A stretch of DNA of 64,000 bases from Vibrio maritimus (GTDB taxonomy: Bacteria; Pseudomonadota; Gammaproteobacteria; Enterobacterales; Vibrionaceae). Shown here one piece after another: positions 1 through 7,515 of the stretch. The DNA is taken from the NCBI RefSeq assembly GCF_021441885.1, contig NZ_CP090438.1, positions 2,232,001-2,296,000 of the forward strand. Reading direction: 5' to 3'. The notes under the pieces were generated by a model that was not told the DNA's origin, searched no databases, and worked only from the letters and a program-made list of their open reading frames with translations. Numbering within the stretch: the first letter of the stretch is position 1; each line of letters begins with the position of its first letter. A program made the translations under genes and the position numbers.

Positions 1-715
1 TGGTCCAACGTTCCGTGCAGAAAACTCAAACACCAGTCGCCACCTAGCGGAATTCTGGATGGTTGAGCCTGAAGTCGCATTCGCAGATCTAGAAGACGTG
101 GCTAAGCTTGCTGAAGACATGCTTAAGTATGTATTTAAGGCAGTACTAGCAGAGCGTCGCGATGACCTTGAGTTCTTTGCTCAACGCATCGACAAGCAAG
201 CGATCGCTCGTCTAGAGCAGTTCGTTGATGCTGACTTCGCACAAGTTGACTACACTGACGCAATCCAAATCCTTCTAGATTCTGGTCGTGAGTTCGAATT
301 CCCAGTTGAATGGGGTATCGACATGTCTTCTGAGCACGAGCGTTACCTAGCTGAAGAACACTTCAAAGCGCCGGTAATCGTTAAGAACTACCCGAAAGAC
401 ATCAAGGCATTCTACATGCGCTTGAACGACGACGGTAAAACCGTTGCTGCAATGGACGTACTAGCACCTGGCATTGGTGAAATCATCGGTGGTGCACAGC
501 GTGAAGAGCGTCTAGACATTCTAGATGACCGCATGCGCGCTATGAACATCGATCCAGAGCACATGAACTGGTACCGCGACCTACGTCGTTACGGCACAGT
601 GCCTCACGCTGGCTTCGGTCTTGGTTTTGAGCGTCTAGTGTCTTACGTGACTGGCATGGGCAACGTTCGTGACGTTATCCCATTCCCACGTACTCCACGT
701 AGTGCGAACTTCTAA
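1..715 (+). CDS. asnS: Asparaginyl-tRNA synthetase, C-terminal part (5' end outside window)
   Basis: Class IIb aminoacyl-tRNA synthetase that charges tRNA-Asn in the cytoplasm. The reading frame is open from base 2, so the start lies upstream of the window. The first residues read GPTFRAENSNTSRHLAEFWM, the motif-2 region of AsnRS/AspRS enzymes. Motif 3 is near the end (GFGLGFERLV), followed by the usual class II C-terminus with RDVIPFPRTP. The stop is TAA at 713-715 and a strong hairpin terminator follows. About 237 residues of a roughly 466-residue enzyme are present. Identification is firm because both class II motifs and the family-typical ending are intact. Confidence 0.97.
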   Translation, partial: GPTFRAENSNTSRHLAEFWMVEPEVAFADLEDVAKLAEDMLKYVFKAVLAERRDDLEFFAQRIDKQAIARLEQFVDADFAQVDYTDAIQILLDSGREFEFPVEWGIDMSSEHERYLAEEHFKAPVIVKNYPKDIKAFYMRLNDDGKTVAAMDVLAPGIGEIIGGAQREERLDILDDRMRAMNIDPEHMNWYRDLRRYGTVPHAGFGLGFERLVSYVTGMGNVRDVIPFPRTPRSANF

Positions 716-740
716 GCAAAATTGCTGGAATATCATTTCA

Positions 741-769
741 AAAGGTCACCTATTTAGGTGGCCTTTTTT
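741..769 (+). terminator. Rho-independent terminator after asnS
   Basis: The inverted repeat AAAGGTCACC / GGTGGCCTTTTTT closes about 25 bases after the asnS stop and ends in a run of T. Confidence 0.85.
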
Positions 770-903
770 GTTGGCGCTTCTCCTAGTGTTAGGCCTTCAA
801 TACTGAGCGCTTAGTTTTCGTTTTCGAAGCATTTTTTGCATTGGTAAACCAGCAAATCCACACTACATTTAGAGGGTGCATGACCACATATTGAGGTGTC
901 TAA

Positions 904-1212
904 ATGGGTAAGTTTACAAAAAACGATATCGAATATTTCGGTGAAAGTAATGGCGTTCATAAGTGGGAGTCTCCCACTGGCCAACCATACTATTGGCACC
1001 CAGACTGGTTACATGTAGCTGAAGACGAAACTGGCTTACATTCAAAGCAGACTCTGGATATCAGTAACAGCGAAGAGGCAACAAAAGAACACGCCGCAAG
1101 CGCGATTCTCAAACACATAAATGATTGGGCAAAGAACAAATTCGATAACAACCCTGATATAGAAACTCAGGCTATCGAATCTGAACACGACTTAAAAGGC
1201 TTCGATGACTAA
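904..1212 (+). CDS. Small acidic hypothetical protein, 102 aa
   Basis: I do not recognise a named family. The product is small, hydrophilic and acidic, with no signal peptide or membrane segment. The first half is rich in aromatic residues (HKWESPTGQPYYWHPDW) and the second half is helical and charged. It starts at ATG 904 with GAGGTG nine bases upstream, and a strong terminator follows the stop at once, so it looks like a real monocistronic gene. The overlapping reverse ORF at 811-999 has no ribosome site and was not kept. Function unknown. Confidence 0.75.
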   Translation: MGKFTKNDIEYFGESNGVHKWESPTGQPYYWHPDWLHVAEDETGLHSKQTLDISNSEEATKEHAASAILKHINDWAKNKFDNNPDIETQAIESEHDLKGFDD

Positions 1213-1247
1213 AAAAGCAAAGGCCTGTTTGAGGCCTTTGCTTTTAT
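1213..1247. terminator. Bidirectional terminator between convergent genes
   Basis: AAGCAAAGGCC-TGTTTGA-GGCCTTTGCTTTT is a near-perfect stem with A-rich and T-rich flanks. It sits between the small protein gene and the convergent alginate lyase gene and can serve both. Confidence 0.85.
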
Positions 1248-1258
1248 CGAGTGCTTGA

Positions 1259-2944
1259 TTATTGATGCGAGACCCAAAAGTCATACACAACGACTTCACC
1301 ATAGTTGTCAGGGTCATCGGTATACGACCCTTCTTTCTCAGGATTACTTTGGGTGTAGTTGCCAATCTTAAAGTAAGCTTCGCCGTAGTCGAGATCCATC
1401 AACACAGTAGTACTGCCATCTTTCACCAAGTACTGACTTGCGTTGCCCGACGCATAAGCGCTTCCAAGGTTGCCATCTTCACTGTAATAAACGTAGTGCT
1501 TACCATCGATAACCTCGAACATTACTTCATGAATCGTTCCTAACGAGTAGTTCGTTTTAATGGTCAAGTCATCACGTAACACGCCGCCATTGAACGATAA
1601 GAATAGATGAGAGCCCTCTAGACGAAGTACCAAAGAATCATCAATACCAGCTTCTTTGTTTCCGTGGATCTGAGTCGCAACTAGATGATCTTTGACTATC
1701 GGAAGATGAGTAATGGCTTGCTTAGCGTAAACCACATGCTTACCAGTCGTTGTCCAATAGATATCCGAACTACCATCAGCCTCTCGCTCTCGAAGCTCTG
1801 ATCGGATATAGCTTGAGTTAGGCGTCGTACCATTGTTCGAGCGAACCGGTGCTCTAAACACTATGCCGTTACGATCATCATTGACGTAGAAATACTCATT
1901 ACTCTCTTGATACAACGTCTTGTCTTCTGTGCCATCCGGATAGGTAATCTTCCATTGATTGTAGTTACTCATCAAATCAGATGGATACTCAGCATTGCCG
2001 ACTGGCTCGCCACCACCAGATCCACTACCTCCATAGATCTCAACTTCGTTGATATTGGTCCATTCAGTACCGGCCGTATTACTAAATGTTTTGATACGTA
2101 TCTGCTGTGCTGAGATATCAGTGATATCAAAGACTTCGAATCCATCTACATTGCCGCTACTGACATCATCAAATACCTTGGTCCACGCACCACTTGTACC
2201 TGGACGTGCATAGATTTCAAACGTATACGCCCTAGAGTCTCCTTGCCCCCAAGCGATACCTACTTCCGATACATCACTGGTTTCTTGAAGTTGGATAGTC
2301 AGGTTCACAGGTGAACCTGACGCAGCCCAACGACTGCTCCACGCTGTGCTACCATCAATTGCGTTGGTTGCTGGATAGCTACCATGACCTGTGCCGTCAT
2401 CAAAAGCGGTATCAATTGAGAGCTTATCGCCTGACCTGCTATCGATGTTATTCAACACCCACTGTTGATTAACGTTGCTATCACTGGAATCCCAGAGATA
2501 AAGAAGTTGCCCTTCTGCAGCACCGCCATTTCCATCAATGGAATAGCCCGTTGCATTCCGCTTTTGAAATCGATATATCTCTGTACCGCTGACAACTTTG
2601 ATCTTTTGCCAGTGTTGGTTGTAATCGCTCGCATTACAGGTTTGCAAAGTCACTGCTTGTCGCTGCGCACCACCGTCCCCGCCATCCCAACATAAGTTAG
2701 TATCTTTCTTTTTGTATGAATAATAACCGTCACCATGATTAATTTGAACCCACTGCTGATTCGCATTAGTCGTGTTAGTTCCCCATAAGTAGAGTTGCTG
2801 CCCCTCCTGGGCACCACCGTTACCGTCTATTGAAAAGTCAGTACCATTTTTCTCCATTACGAAAGTAGCAGCGCTGGCAGAAACACTTAAAAATCCAGTA
2901 ATTACTGTTGCTAACGTCAAAAAACGGAAAGTCTTCGGTCTCAT
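1259..2944 (-). CDS. Secreted modular alginate lyase (CBM13 + CBM32-like + PL7)
   Basis: Predicted secreted polysaccharide lyase that cuts alginate by beta-elimination. Starting at the ATG ending at 2944 (AGGAG seven bases upstream) gives 561 aa with a clear signal peptide, cleaved near SASA-A. The ORF can be extended 16 codons upstream, but that start has no ribosome site. Domains: a ricin-type beta-trefoil (about 25-175) with three QxW repeats (NQQWVQ, NQHWQK, NQQWVL); a discoidin/CBM32-like domain (about 180-315); a GSGSGGG linker; then a PL7 catalytic domain (about 325-561) with the family landmarks RSELRE, ATQIHG and YFKIGNYTQ. The two binding modules suggest attachment to algal or biofilm polysaccharide. 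Other polyuronate substrates are possible, but the PL7 motifs are persuasive. Confidence 0.9.
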   Translation of the reverse strand: MRPKTFRFLTLATVITGFLSVSASAATFVMEKNGTDFSIDGNGGAQEGQQLYLWGTNTTNANQQWVQINHGDGYYSYKKKDTNLCWDGGDGGAQRQAVTLQTCNASDYNQHWQKIKVVSGTEIYRFQKRNATGYSIDGNGGAAEGQLLYLWDSSDSNVNQQWVLNNIDSRSGDKLSIDTAFDDGTGHGSYPATNAIDGSTAWSSRWAASGSPVNLTIQLQETSDVSEVGIAWGQGDSRAYTFEIYARPGTSGAWTKVFDDVSSGNVDGFEVFDITDISAQQIRIKTFSNTAGTEWTNINEVEIYGGSGSGGGEPVGNAEYPSDLMSNYNQWKITYPDGTEDKTLYQESNEYFYVNDDRNGIVFRAPVRSNNGTTPNSSYIRSELREREADGSSDIYWTTTGKHVVYAKQAITHLPIVKDHLVATQIHGNKEAGIDDSLVLRLEGSHLFLSFNGGVLRDDLTIKTNYSLGTIHEVMFEVIDGKHYVYYSEDGNLGSAYASGNASQYLVKDGSTTVLMDLDYGEAYFKIGNYTQSNPEKEGSYTDDPDNYGEVVVYDFWVSHQ

Positions 2945-3109
2945 GTCATCTCCTGAATAATGTTCCATTATGTAACAAGTTGAGTGACCCATCTTCCATC
3001 CTGTACAGCACTAACCACTAAATAGTCCAAGGATCTAGCTGAGTTATTTTTGTATTACAATATCAACATTAGCAGGTATATTTATATGCCACTTCAGCAT
3101 ATGGAGTAA

Positions 3110-3127
3110 GATGTGATCTAACACATC
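3110..3127. promoter_or_regulatory. Perfect inverted repeat, possible operator
   Basis: GATGTG-ATCTAA-CACATC is a perfect 6-bp dyad with a 6-bp spacer, about 165 bases upstream of the alginate lyase start. The left arm contains TGTGA as in a CRP half-site, but the right arm does not fit CRP in the proper register, so the binding protein is not identified. Confidence 0.35.
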
Positions 3128-3385
3128 AAACTAGAGCTTTAATTGTCTAAAGACGTGACAGTACGAATAGATTCATGACGATTAGGTTTCGCTTTGCAAC
3201 ATAAAGTGTGGCAGCGCTCATATGAAATAGCAGTAATATTAGTTTCCATTTCGCTATCCATACACTTTTTCACTTTACCCACTACGAAAGCTCATAAACA
3301 TGTGCCCTTTCCATACATAAATACTGAATTACTGCCCTTTTCTGTTTCAAATCAAGATAATTTTTAGTTTTCTTCTTTAATCTGG

Positions 3386-3414
3386 TTGTCACTGATAGCC
3401 TCGAGAGGTATAAA
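3386..3414 (+). promoter_or_regulatory. Sigma70-type promoter for aspC
   Basis: TTGTCA (-35), a 17-bp spacer and TATAAA (-10), about 75 bases before the aspC start. Confidence 0.6.
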
Positions 3415-3488
3415 TAGGCTGTTGTCACCTAGTAACTAATTCGTTACGAATGGTTTTTCGCCCCCTTCAATTAACATGGATGAAGAAT

Positions 3489-4679
3489 ATGTTTGAAAAA
3501 GTTGTTGCAGCACCCGCTGACCCTATCCTCGGTCTTACAGAAGAGTTTAAAAAAGACGCTCGCGCTGAGAAGATCAACCTAGGTGTAGGTATCTATAAAA
3601 ATGAACAAGGTGAGACTCCTGTTCTGGCTACCGTAAAAAAAGCAGAAGCGGCACTTCTAGAAACGGAAAAAACCAAGTCTTATCTAACGATTGAAGGGAC
3701 AGCTGAGTATGGTCTAGCTGTTCAAAAACTACTATTTGGTGCAGATGCTGAAATCGTAGCTGAAAAGCGCGCAAAAACAGCTCAAGCTCCAGGTGGTACT
3801 GGCGCGCTTCGCGTAGCGGGTGAATTTATCAAACGCCAACTAGGTGAAGTAAAAATCTGGATCAGCAACCCAACATGGGCAAACCACAACGGCGTATTTA
3901 GCGCTGCTGGCATCGAAACGGCACAATACCGTTACTACGATGCACAAACTAAAGACAAAGACTTTGCTGGCATGGTTGCGGACCTTGAGCAAGCGTCTGC
4001 TGGTGATATCGTATTGCTTCACGGCTGCTGTCATAACCCAACAGGTATCGACCCAACTGCAGACGAGTGGGAGCAACTTGCTAAGCTTGTAGCTGACAAA
4101 GGCCTAGTTCCACTATTCGACTTCGCTTACCAAGGTTTTGCAAAGGGTGTTGAAGAAGACGCTCAAGGTCTGCGTACTTTCGCTAAGTACAACAAAGAGA
4201 TCCTTGTAGCGAGTTCATTCTCTAAAAACTTTGGTTTGTACAATGAGCGTGTGGGTGCGTTTACACTCGTTGCTGAGACAGAAGAGATCGCTACGACTGC
4301 CTTCTCTCAAGTGAAGAGCATCATCCGCTCTATCTACTCGAACCCGCCAGCGCACGGCTCTGCGGTTGTTACCTACATTCTAAACGATGCAGCACTGCGC
4401 GCAGAATGGGAACAAGAAGTCGCTGAAATGCGCGATCGTATTCAAGAAATGCGTGAGCTATTCGTGGCAACACTGAAAGCAGAAGGCGTAGATGCAGACT
4501 TTAGCTTCATCGAACGCCAAAACGGCATGTTCTCTTTCTCTGGCTTGAGTAAAGAGCAAGTAAACCGCCTGAAAGAAGAGTTTGGTATTTACATCGTCGG
4601 TTCAGGTCGTATCAGCGTTGCAGGTATGACTAAATCAAACATGGGACCACTATGTAAAGGTATCGCTGCGGTACTTTAA
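3489..4679 (+). CDS. aspC: Aspartate/aromatic aminotransferase (PLP-dependent)
   Basis: Class I PLP aminotransferase that interconverts aspartate and oxaloacetate with glutamate/2-oxoglutarate; such enzymes often accept aromatic amino acids too. The start at 3489 gives 396 aa, exactly the length of E. coli AspC, and the N-terminus MFEKVVAAPADPILGL aligns with it; the upstream in-frame ATG at 3450 adds residues not seen in the family. The PLP lysine lies in SSFSKNFGLYNERVG, the substrate-binding region in HGCCHNPTGIDPT, and the C-terminus contains the conserved arginine (SGRISVAGMT). It is monocistronic, with its own promoter and terminator. The alternative name tyrB cannot be excluded. Confidence 0.93.
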   Translation: MFEKVVAAPADPILGLTEEFKKDARAEKINLGVGIYKNEQGETPVLATVKKAEAALLETEKTKSYLTIEGTAEYGLAVQKLLFGADAEIVAEKRAKTAQAPGGTGALRVAGEFIKRQLGEVKIWISNPTWANHNGVFSAAGIETAQYRYYDAQTKDKDFAGMVADLEQASAGDIVLLHGCCHNPTGIDPTADEWEQLAKLVADKGLVPLFDFAYQGFAKGVEEDAQGLRTFAKYNKEILVASSFSKNFGLYNERVGAFTLVAETEEIATTAFSQVKSIIRSIYSNPPAHGSAVVTYILNDAALRAEWEQEVAEMRDRIQEMRELFVATLKAEGVDADFSFIERQNGMFSFSGLSKEQVNRLKEEFGIYIVGSGRISVAGMTKSNMGPLCKGIAAVL

Positions 4680-4703
4680 TCTCCAAATATCAAAATATTA
4701 ACT

Positions 4704-4730
4704 CAAAGGTCAGCGCAAGCTGACCTTTTT
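4704..4730 (+). terminator. Rho-independent terminator after aspC
   Basis: AAAGGTCAGC-GCAA-GCTGACCTTTTT, a clean stem with a T run 25 bases after the stop. Confidence 0.9.
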
Positions 4731-4778
4731 GGTTTCAGCGTGTAGTATTAACAGATACTCCATTTGATAAGGCTCGTC

Positions 4779-6668
4779 ATGGACGCTGAACTGATTGAAA
4801 TCCAGAACTTTCTGGCCTCTCATCCCCCTTTCGATGAACTCCCTGAAGAAACGCTGATACACGTCTCACAACAAATTGAGATTGGTTACTATCGCGAAGA
4901 CACCCCCATCATTCATTTTGGCGATGACATTCAAGACCTGTACATGGTTCGCAGTGGTGTTGTCGAGATTTATCGACGCAAAGGCGAGCTTTATAACCGA
5001 ATTGATGAAGGCGATTTATTCGGTCAAATGGGTCTTCTGACCAATAACAAGGTACGCTTCCCTGCCAAAGCGGTTGAAGATACTTTAGTGTACTGCATCC
5101 CTGCGGAAGTGTTTCAGGAACTTTATGATGGCTTCGATTCATTCGCAGACTTTGTTGAAGTCGAAGATACCGTTCGATTGAGACAAACCGTATCGAACAA
5201 TGAAAATACCAACGACCTGACCACCTCCAAAGTCCGAACGCTACTAACTCGCGATGCACCAACCATTGAACGCAGCAGTACTATTCAAAGCGCCGCTCGC
5301 CTCATGGCAGATGAGCAGGTGTCGTCGCTGCTTATTATCGATCCCGAAATCGTAGAGAACGACGAAGAAGATACCTCACCAGTTGTCGGTATTATTACTG
5401 ACCGTGACCTATGTACGCGCGTGCTAGCAGAAAGCTTGGACCCGCAAGATGAAGTCTCTACGGTTATGTCCACGGACGTCATCTCTCTTGACCACAATGC
5501 GTATGTGTACGAAGCGATGCTCACCATGCTCCGTTACAATGTGCATCATCTTCCGGTACTTAAGAACAAGAAACCTCTTGGGATTATTGAGACGACCGAT
5601 ATCGTTCGCTATGAGTCTCAAAACTCTCTCTTACTCGTAAGTAGTATCTTCCAGCAGCAATCTGTTGAAGAACTGAAAGCGTTGTCTGACCAAATTCGAG
5701 ATAGCTTTGTTCGTTTGGTCAATGAAGACGCTAATGCCCATATGGTGGGCACAGCCATGTCGGTGATTGGTAGAAGTTTCAAACAACGTATCATTGAGTT
5801 AGCAGAAGAAGAGTTAGGGCAGGCACCTATCCCTTATTGTTTCTTAGCGCTAGGTTCGATGGGACGAGACGAGCAACTCTTGGTTACCGACCAAGACAAC
5901 GCCATTATCCTTGATGACAGTTTTAACAAAGAGAAGCACGGCAAATACTTCGAGGCTTTCTCTAAGTTCATTTGCGATGGTCTCGCCGATTGCGGATATA
6001 CCTACTGTACTGGTGACATCATGGCAACGAACCCTGAATGGCGAATGACCCGTAAAGAGTGGGAAGCGTGCTTTGCCGACTGGATCGACGATCCAAACCC
6101 TAAAGCGCTGCTCAATGCCTCGATATTTTTCGACCTCGATGGAGTATACGGAAAACTAAAGTGGGCAGAGCAGCTCAATAGCTTTATCGTCAGACGAGCT
6201 AGACGCAATAACCGCTTCTTGGCCTGTTTAGCTCGCAATGCGCTTAATCGCAAACCACCTCTCGGGTTCTTTAAAGACTTCGTAATGGAGAAAGATGGCC
6301 GACACAATAACTCCATCAACCTAAAACGACGCGGTACTGCCCCTCTCGTTGACCTTATTCGTGTGCATGCCCTTGCGGTTGGCTCTCGCTCAACCAACTC
6401 GTTTGAACGTCTCGACGACATCCACGAAGCGGGGATCCTGCCAAAGGGACGCGCACGAGATCTAAAAGATGCACTCGAGTTCATTTCCATGGTGCGCATT
6501 GCTCACCAAGCTCAAGATGTCGAGCAAGGCATCGAGCCAGACAACAATGTCGAGCCAGAAAATCTATCAGACTTTGAAAGACGAAATCTGAAAGACGCTT
6601 TCCAAATTCTGAGTAACGGTCAGAACTTCCTAAAGTTCCGATATCAAGCAAGCAACAACTTTAAGTAG
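4779..6668 (+). CDS. Cyclic-nucleotide/CBS/DUF294 putative nucleotidyltransferase
   Basis: Multidomain cytoplasmic signalling protein of 629 aa. An N-terminal cNMP-binding domain (about 15-130) is followed by a CBS pair (about 155-290, with GIITDRDLCTRVL and GIIETTDIVRY). A DUF294 nucleotidyltransferase domain (about 310-450) has the GSMGRDEQLLVTDQDNAII motif, in which GS and DQD would bind metal and NTP. A DUF294 C-terminal helical domain completes it, as in GlnD-type uridylyltransferases. The ATG at 4779 has AAGG just upstream; the TTG at 4764 is less likely. Only five bases separate it from the exonuclease gene, so the two are co-transcribed. It probably modifies a target in response to a nucleotide signal; substrate and partner are unknown. 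Confidence 0.85.
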   Translation: MDAELIEIQNFLASHPPFDELPEETLIHVSQQIEIGYYREDTPIIHFGDDIQDLYMVRSGVVEIYRRKGELYNRIDEGDLFGQMGLLTNNKVRFPAKAVEDTLVYCIPAEVFQELYDGFDSFADFVEVEDTVRLRQTVSNNENTNDLTTSKVRTLLTRDAPTIERSSTIQSAARLMADEQVSSLLIIDPEIVENDEEDTSPVVGIITDRDLCTRVLAESLDPQDEVSTVMSTDVISLDHNAYVYEAMLTMLRYNVHHLPVLKNKKPLGIIETTDIVRYESQNSLLLVSSIFQQQSVEELKALSDQIRDSFVRLVNEDANAHMVGTAMSVIGRSFKQRIIELAEEELGQAPIPYCFLALGSMGRDEQLLVTDQDNAIILDDSFNKEKHGKYFEAFSKFICDGLADCGYTYCTGDIMATNPEWRMTRKEWEACFADWIDDPNPKALLNASIFFDLDGVYGKLKWAEQLNSFIVRRARRNNRFLACLARNALNRKPPLGFFKDFVMEKDGRHNNSINLKRRGTAPLVDLIRVHALAVGSRSTNSFERLDDIHEAGILPKGRARDLKDALEFISMVRIAHQAQDVEQGIEPDNNVEPENLSDFERRNLKDAFQILSNGQNFLKFRYQASNNFK

Positions 6669-6673
6669 GTCCT

Positions 6674-7393
6674 ATGATAAAAAAACTACTCAAAGTACCG
6701 GCGGTGCAATGGAACAATAAGTTTGACGTTCTGAGTGAACGCTCAAAAGACTCGAGGCTCCAAGCTTTCTATTCGGCAGGATTACCACATGCAGATACAC
6801 CGCTGCGTGAGGTGCCTTTCGTGGCGCTCGATTTTGAAACAACCGGATTGAATCCAGAGAAGGATGGCATTTTGTCGATTGGCTTAGTGCCTTTTACTCT
6901 CTCTCGAATCAAACTTAATCAAGCTGCCCATTGGACTGTTAGACCAAAAGCCAAGCTGGAAGAAGAGTCCGTTGTCATACACGGGATTACGCACAACGAT
7001 CTTATTGATGCCCCTACTCTTAACGAGATCCTTGAAGATGTGCTCAACGCACTCGCAGGCAAAGTGATTGTTGTCCACTACCGTCCTATTGAGCGCGGAT
7101 TTTTGAACTGTGCTCTGAAGAAGATGCTTGGTGAAGGCATTGAGTTTCCCGTCGTGGATACCATGCAAATTGAGTCAGACTATCAAGATAAGCTGACGGC
7201 AGGCCTGCTAAACAAGCTTAAAGGAAAGCGCGCGGACTCTGTTCGCTTGGGTCAAACACGTCGACGCTACGGACTACCTGATTATCCGCCGCATCATGCA
7301 CTGATGGATGCCGTGGCAACCGCTGAACTGCTACAAGCGCAAATGGCTTATCACGGGAGTGAAGGAGCTGTATTGGGAGAATATTGGTTGTAA
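6674..7393 (+). CDS. DnaQ-like 3'-5' exonuclease
   Basis: DEDDh-type exonuclease, 239 aa. ExoI is FVALDFETTGLN (about 48-60) and ExoIII is HHALMDAVATAELL near the end. At the ExoII position the sequence reads VVHYRPIERGFL, where most DnaQ proteins have a catalytic Asp; here a Glu stands at that place. The N-terminal extension of about 45 residues is not part of the core. It forms a two-gene unit with the cNMP/CBS/DUF294 gene, an association I recall from other gammaproteobacteria, which suggests a regulatory nuclease rather than the Pol III proofreading subunit. Substrate unknown. Confidence 0.85.
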   Translation: MIKKLLKVPAVQWNNKFDVLSERSKDSRLQAFYSAGLPHADTPLREVPFVALDFETTGLNPEKDGILSIGLVPFTLSRIKLNQAAHWTVRPKAKLEEESVVIHGITHNDLIDAPTLNEILEDVLNALAGKVIVVHYRPIERGFLNCALKKMLGEGIEFPVVDTMQIESDYQDKLTAGLLNKLKGKRADSVRLGQTRRRYGLPDYPPHHALMDAVATAELLQAQMAYHGSEGAVLGEYWL

Positions 7394-7405
7394 GGGTACT
7401 TCCAA

Positions 7406-7480
7406 GCGATGTGACGATAGGAAAATTCGCTTCTGGTTCTCCCCCTAAATTAGGGGGAGTTAGAGGGGGTATTATGCGAC
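7406..7480 (+). repeat. REP-like palindromic element, copy 1
   Basis: GCGATGTGACGATAGG, then a perfect 10-1-10 palindrome CTCCCCCTAA-A-TTAGGGGGAG, then TTAGAGGGGGT. The same ordered blocks recur at 49411-49473, and the palindrome part recurs in reverse at 12957-13006. Located between two convergent genes. Confidence 0.8.
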
Positions 7481-7515
7481 GAAGGTACCGCGATTAGGTA
7501 GTCAAATTATGCGCC

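Larger units (their letters stand above)
2945..3449. other. Intergenic region between divergent alginate lyase and aspC genes
   Basis: About 500 AT-rich bases without a convincing ORF. It holds the alginate lyase ribosome site, a perfect 6-6-6 dyad at 3110-3127 and the aspC promoter at 3386-3414. Nothing else was recognised. Confidence 0.6.

Noticed and set aside
811..999. Reverse-strand ORF overlapping the small protein gene
   Set aside because: No ribosome site, overlaps a better-supported forward gene with its own terminator, and reads like chance translation.
3110..3127. CRP site for the alginate lyase
   Set aside because: The dyad is perfect but does not fit TGTGA-N6-TCACA in register, so it is recorded as an unassigned operator only.
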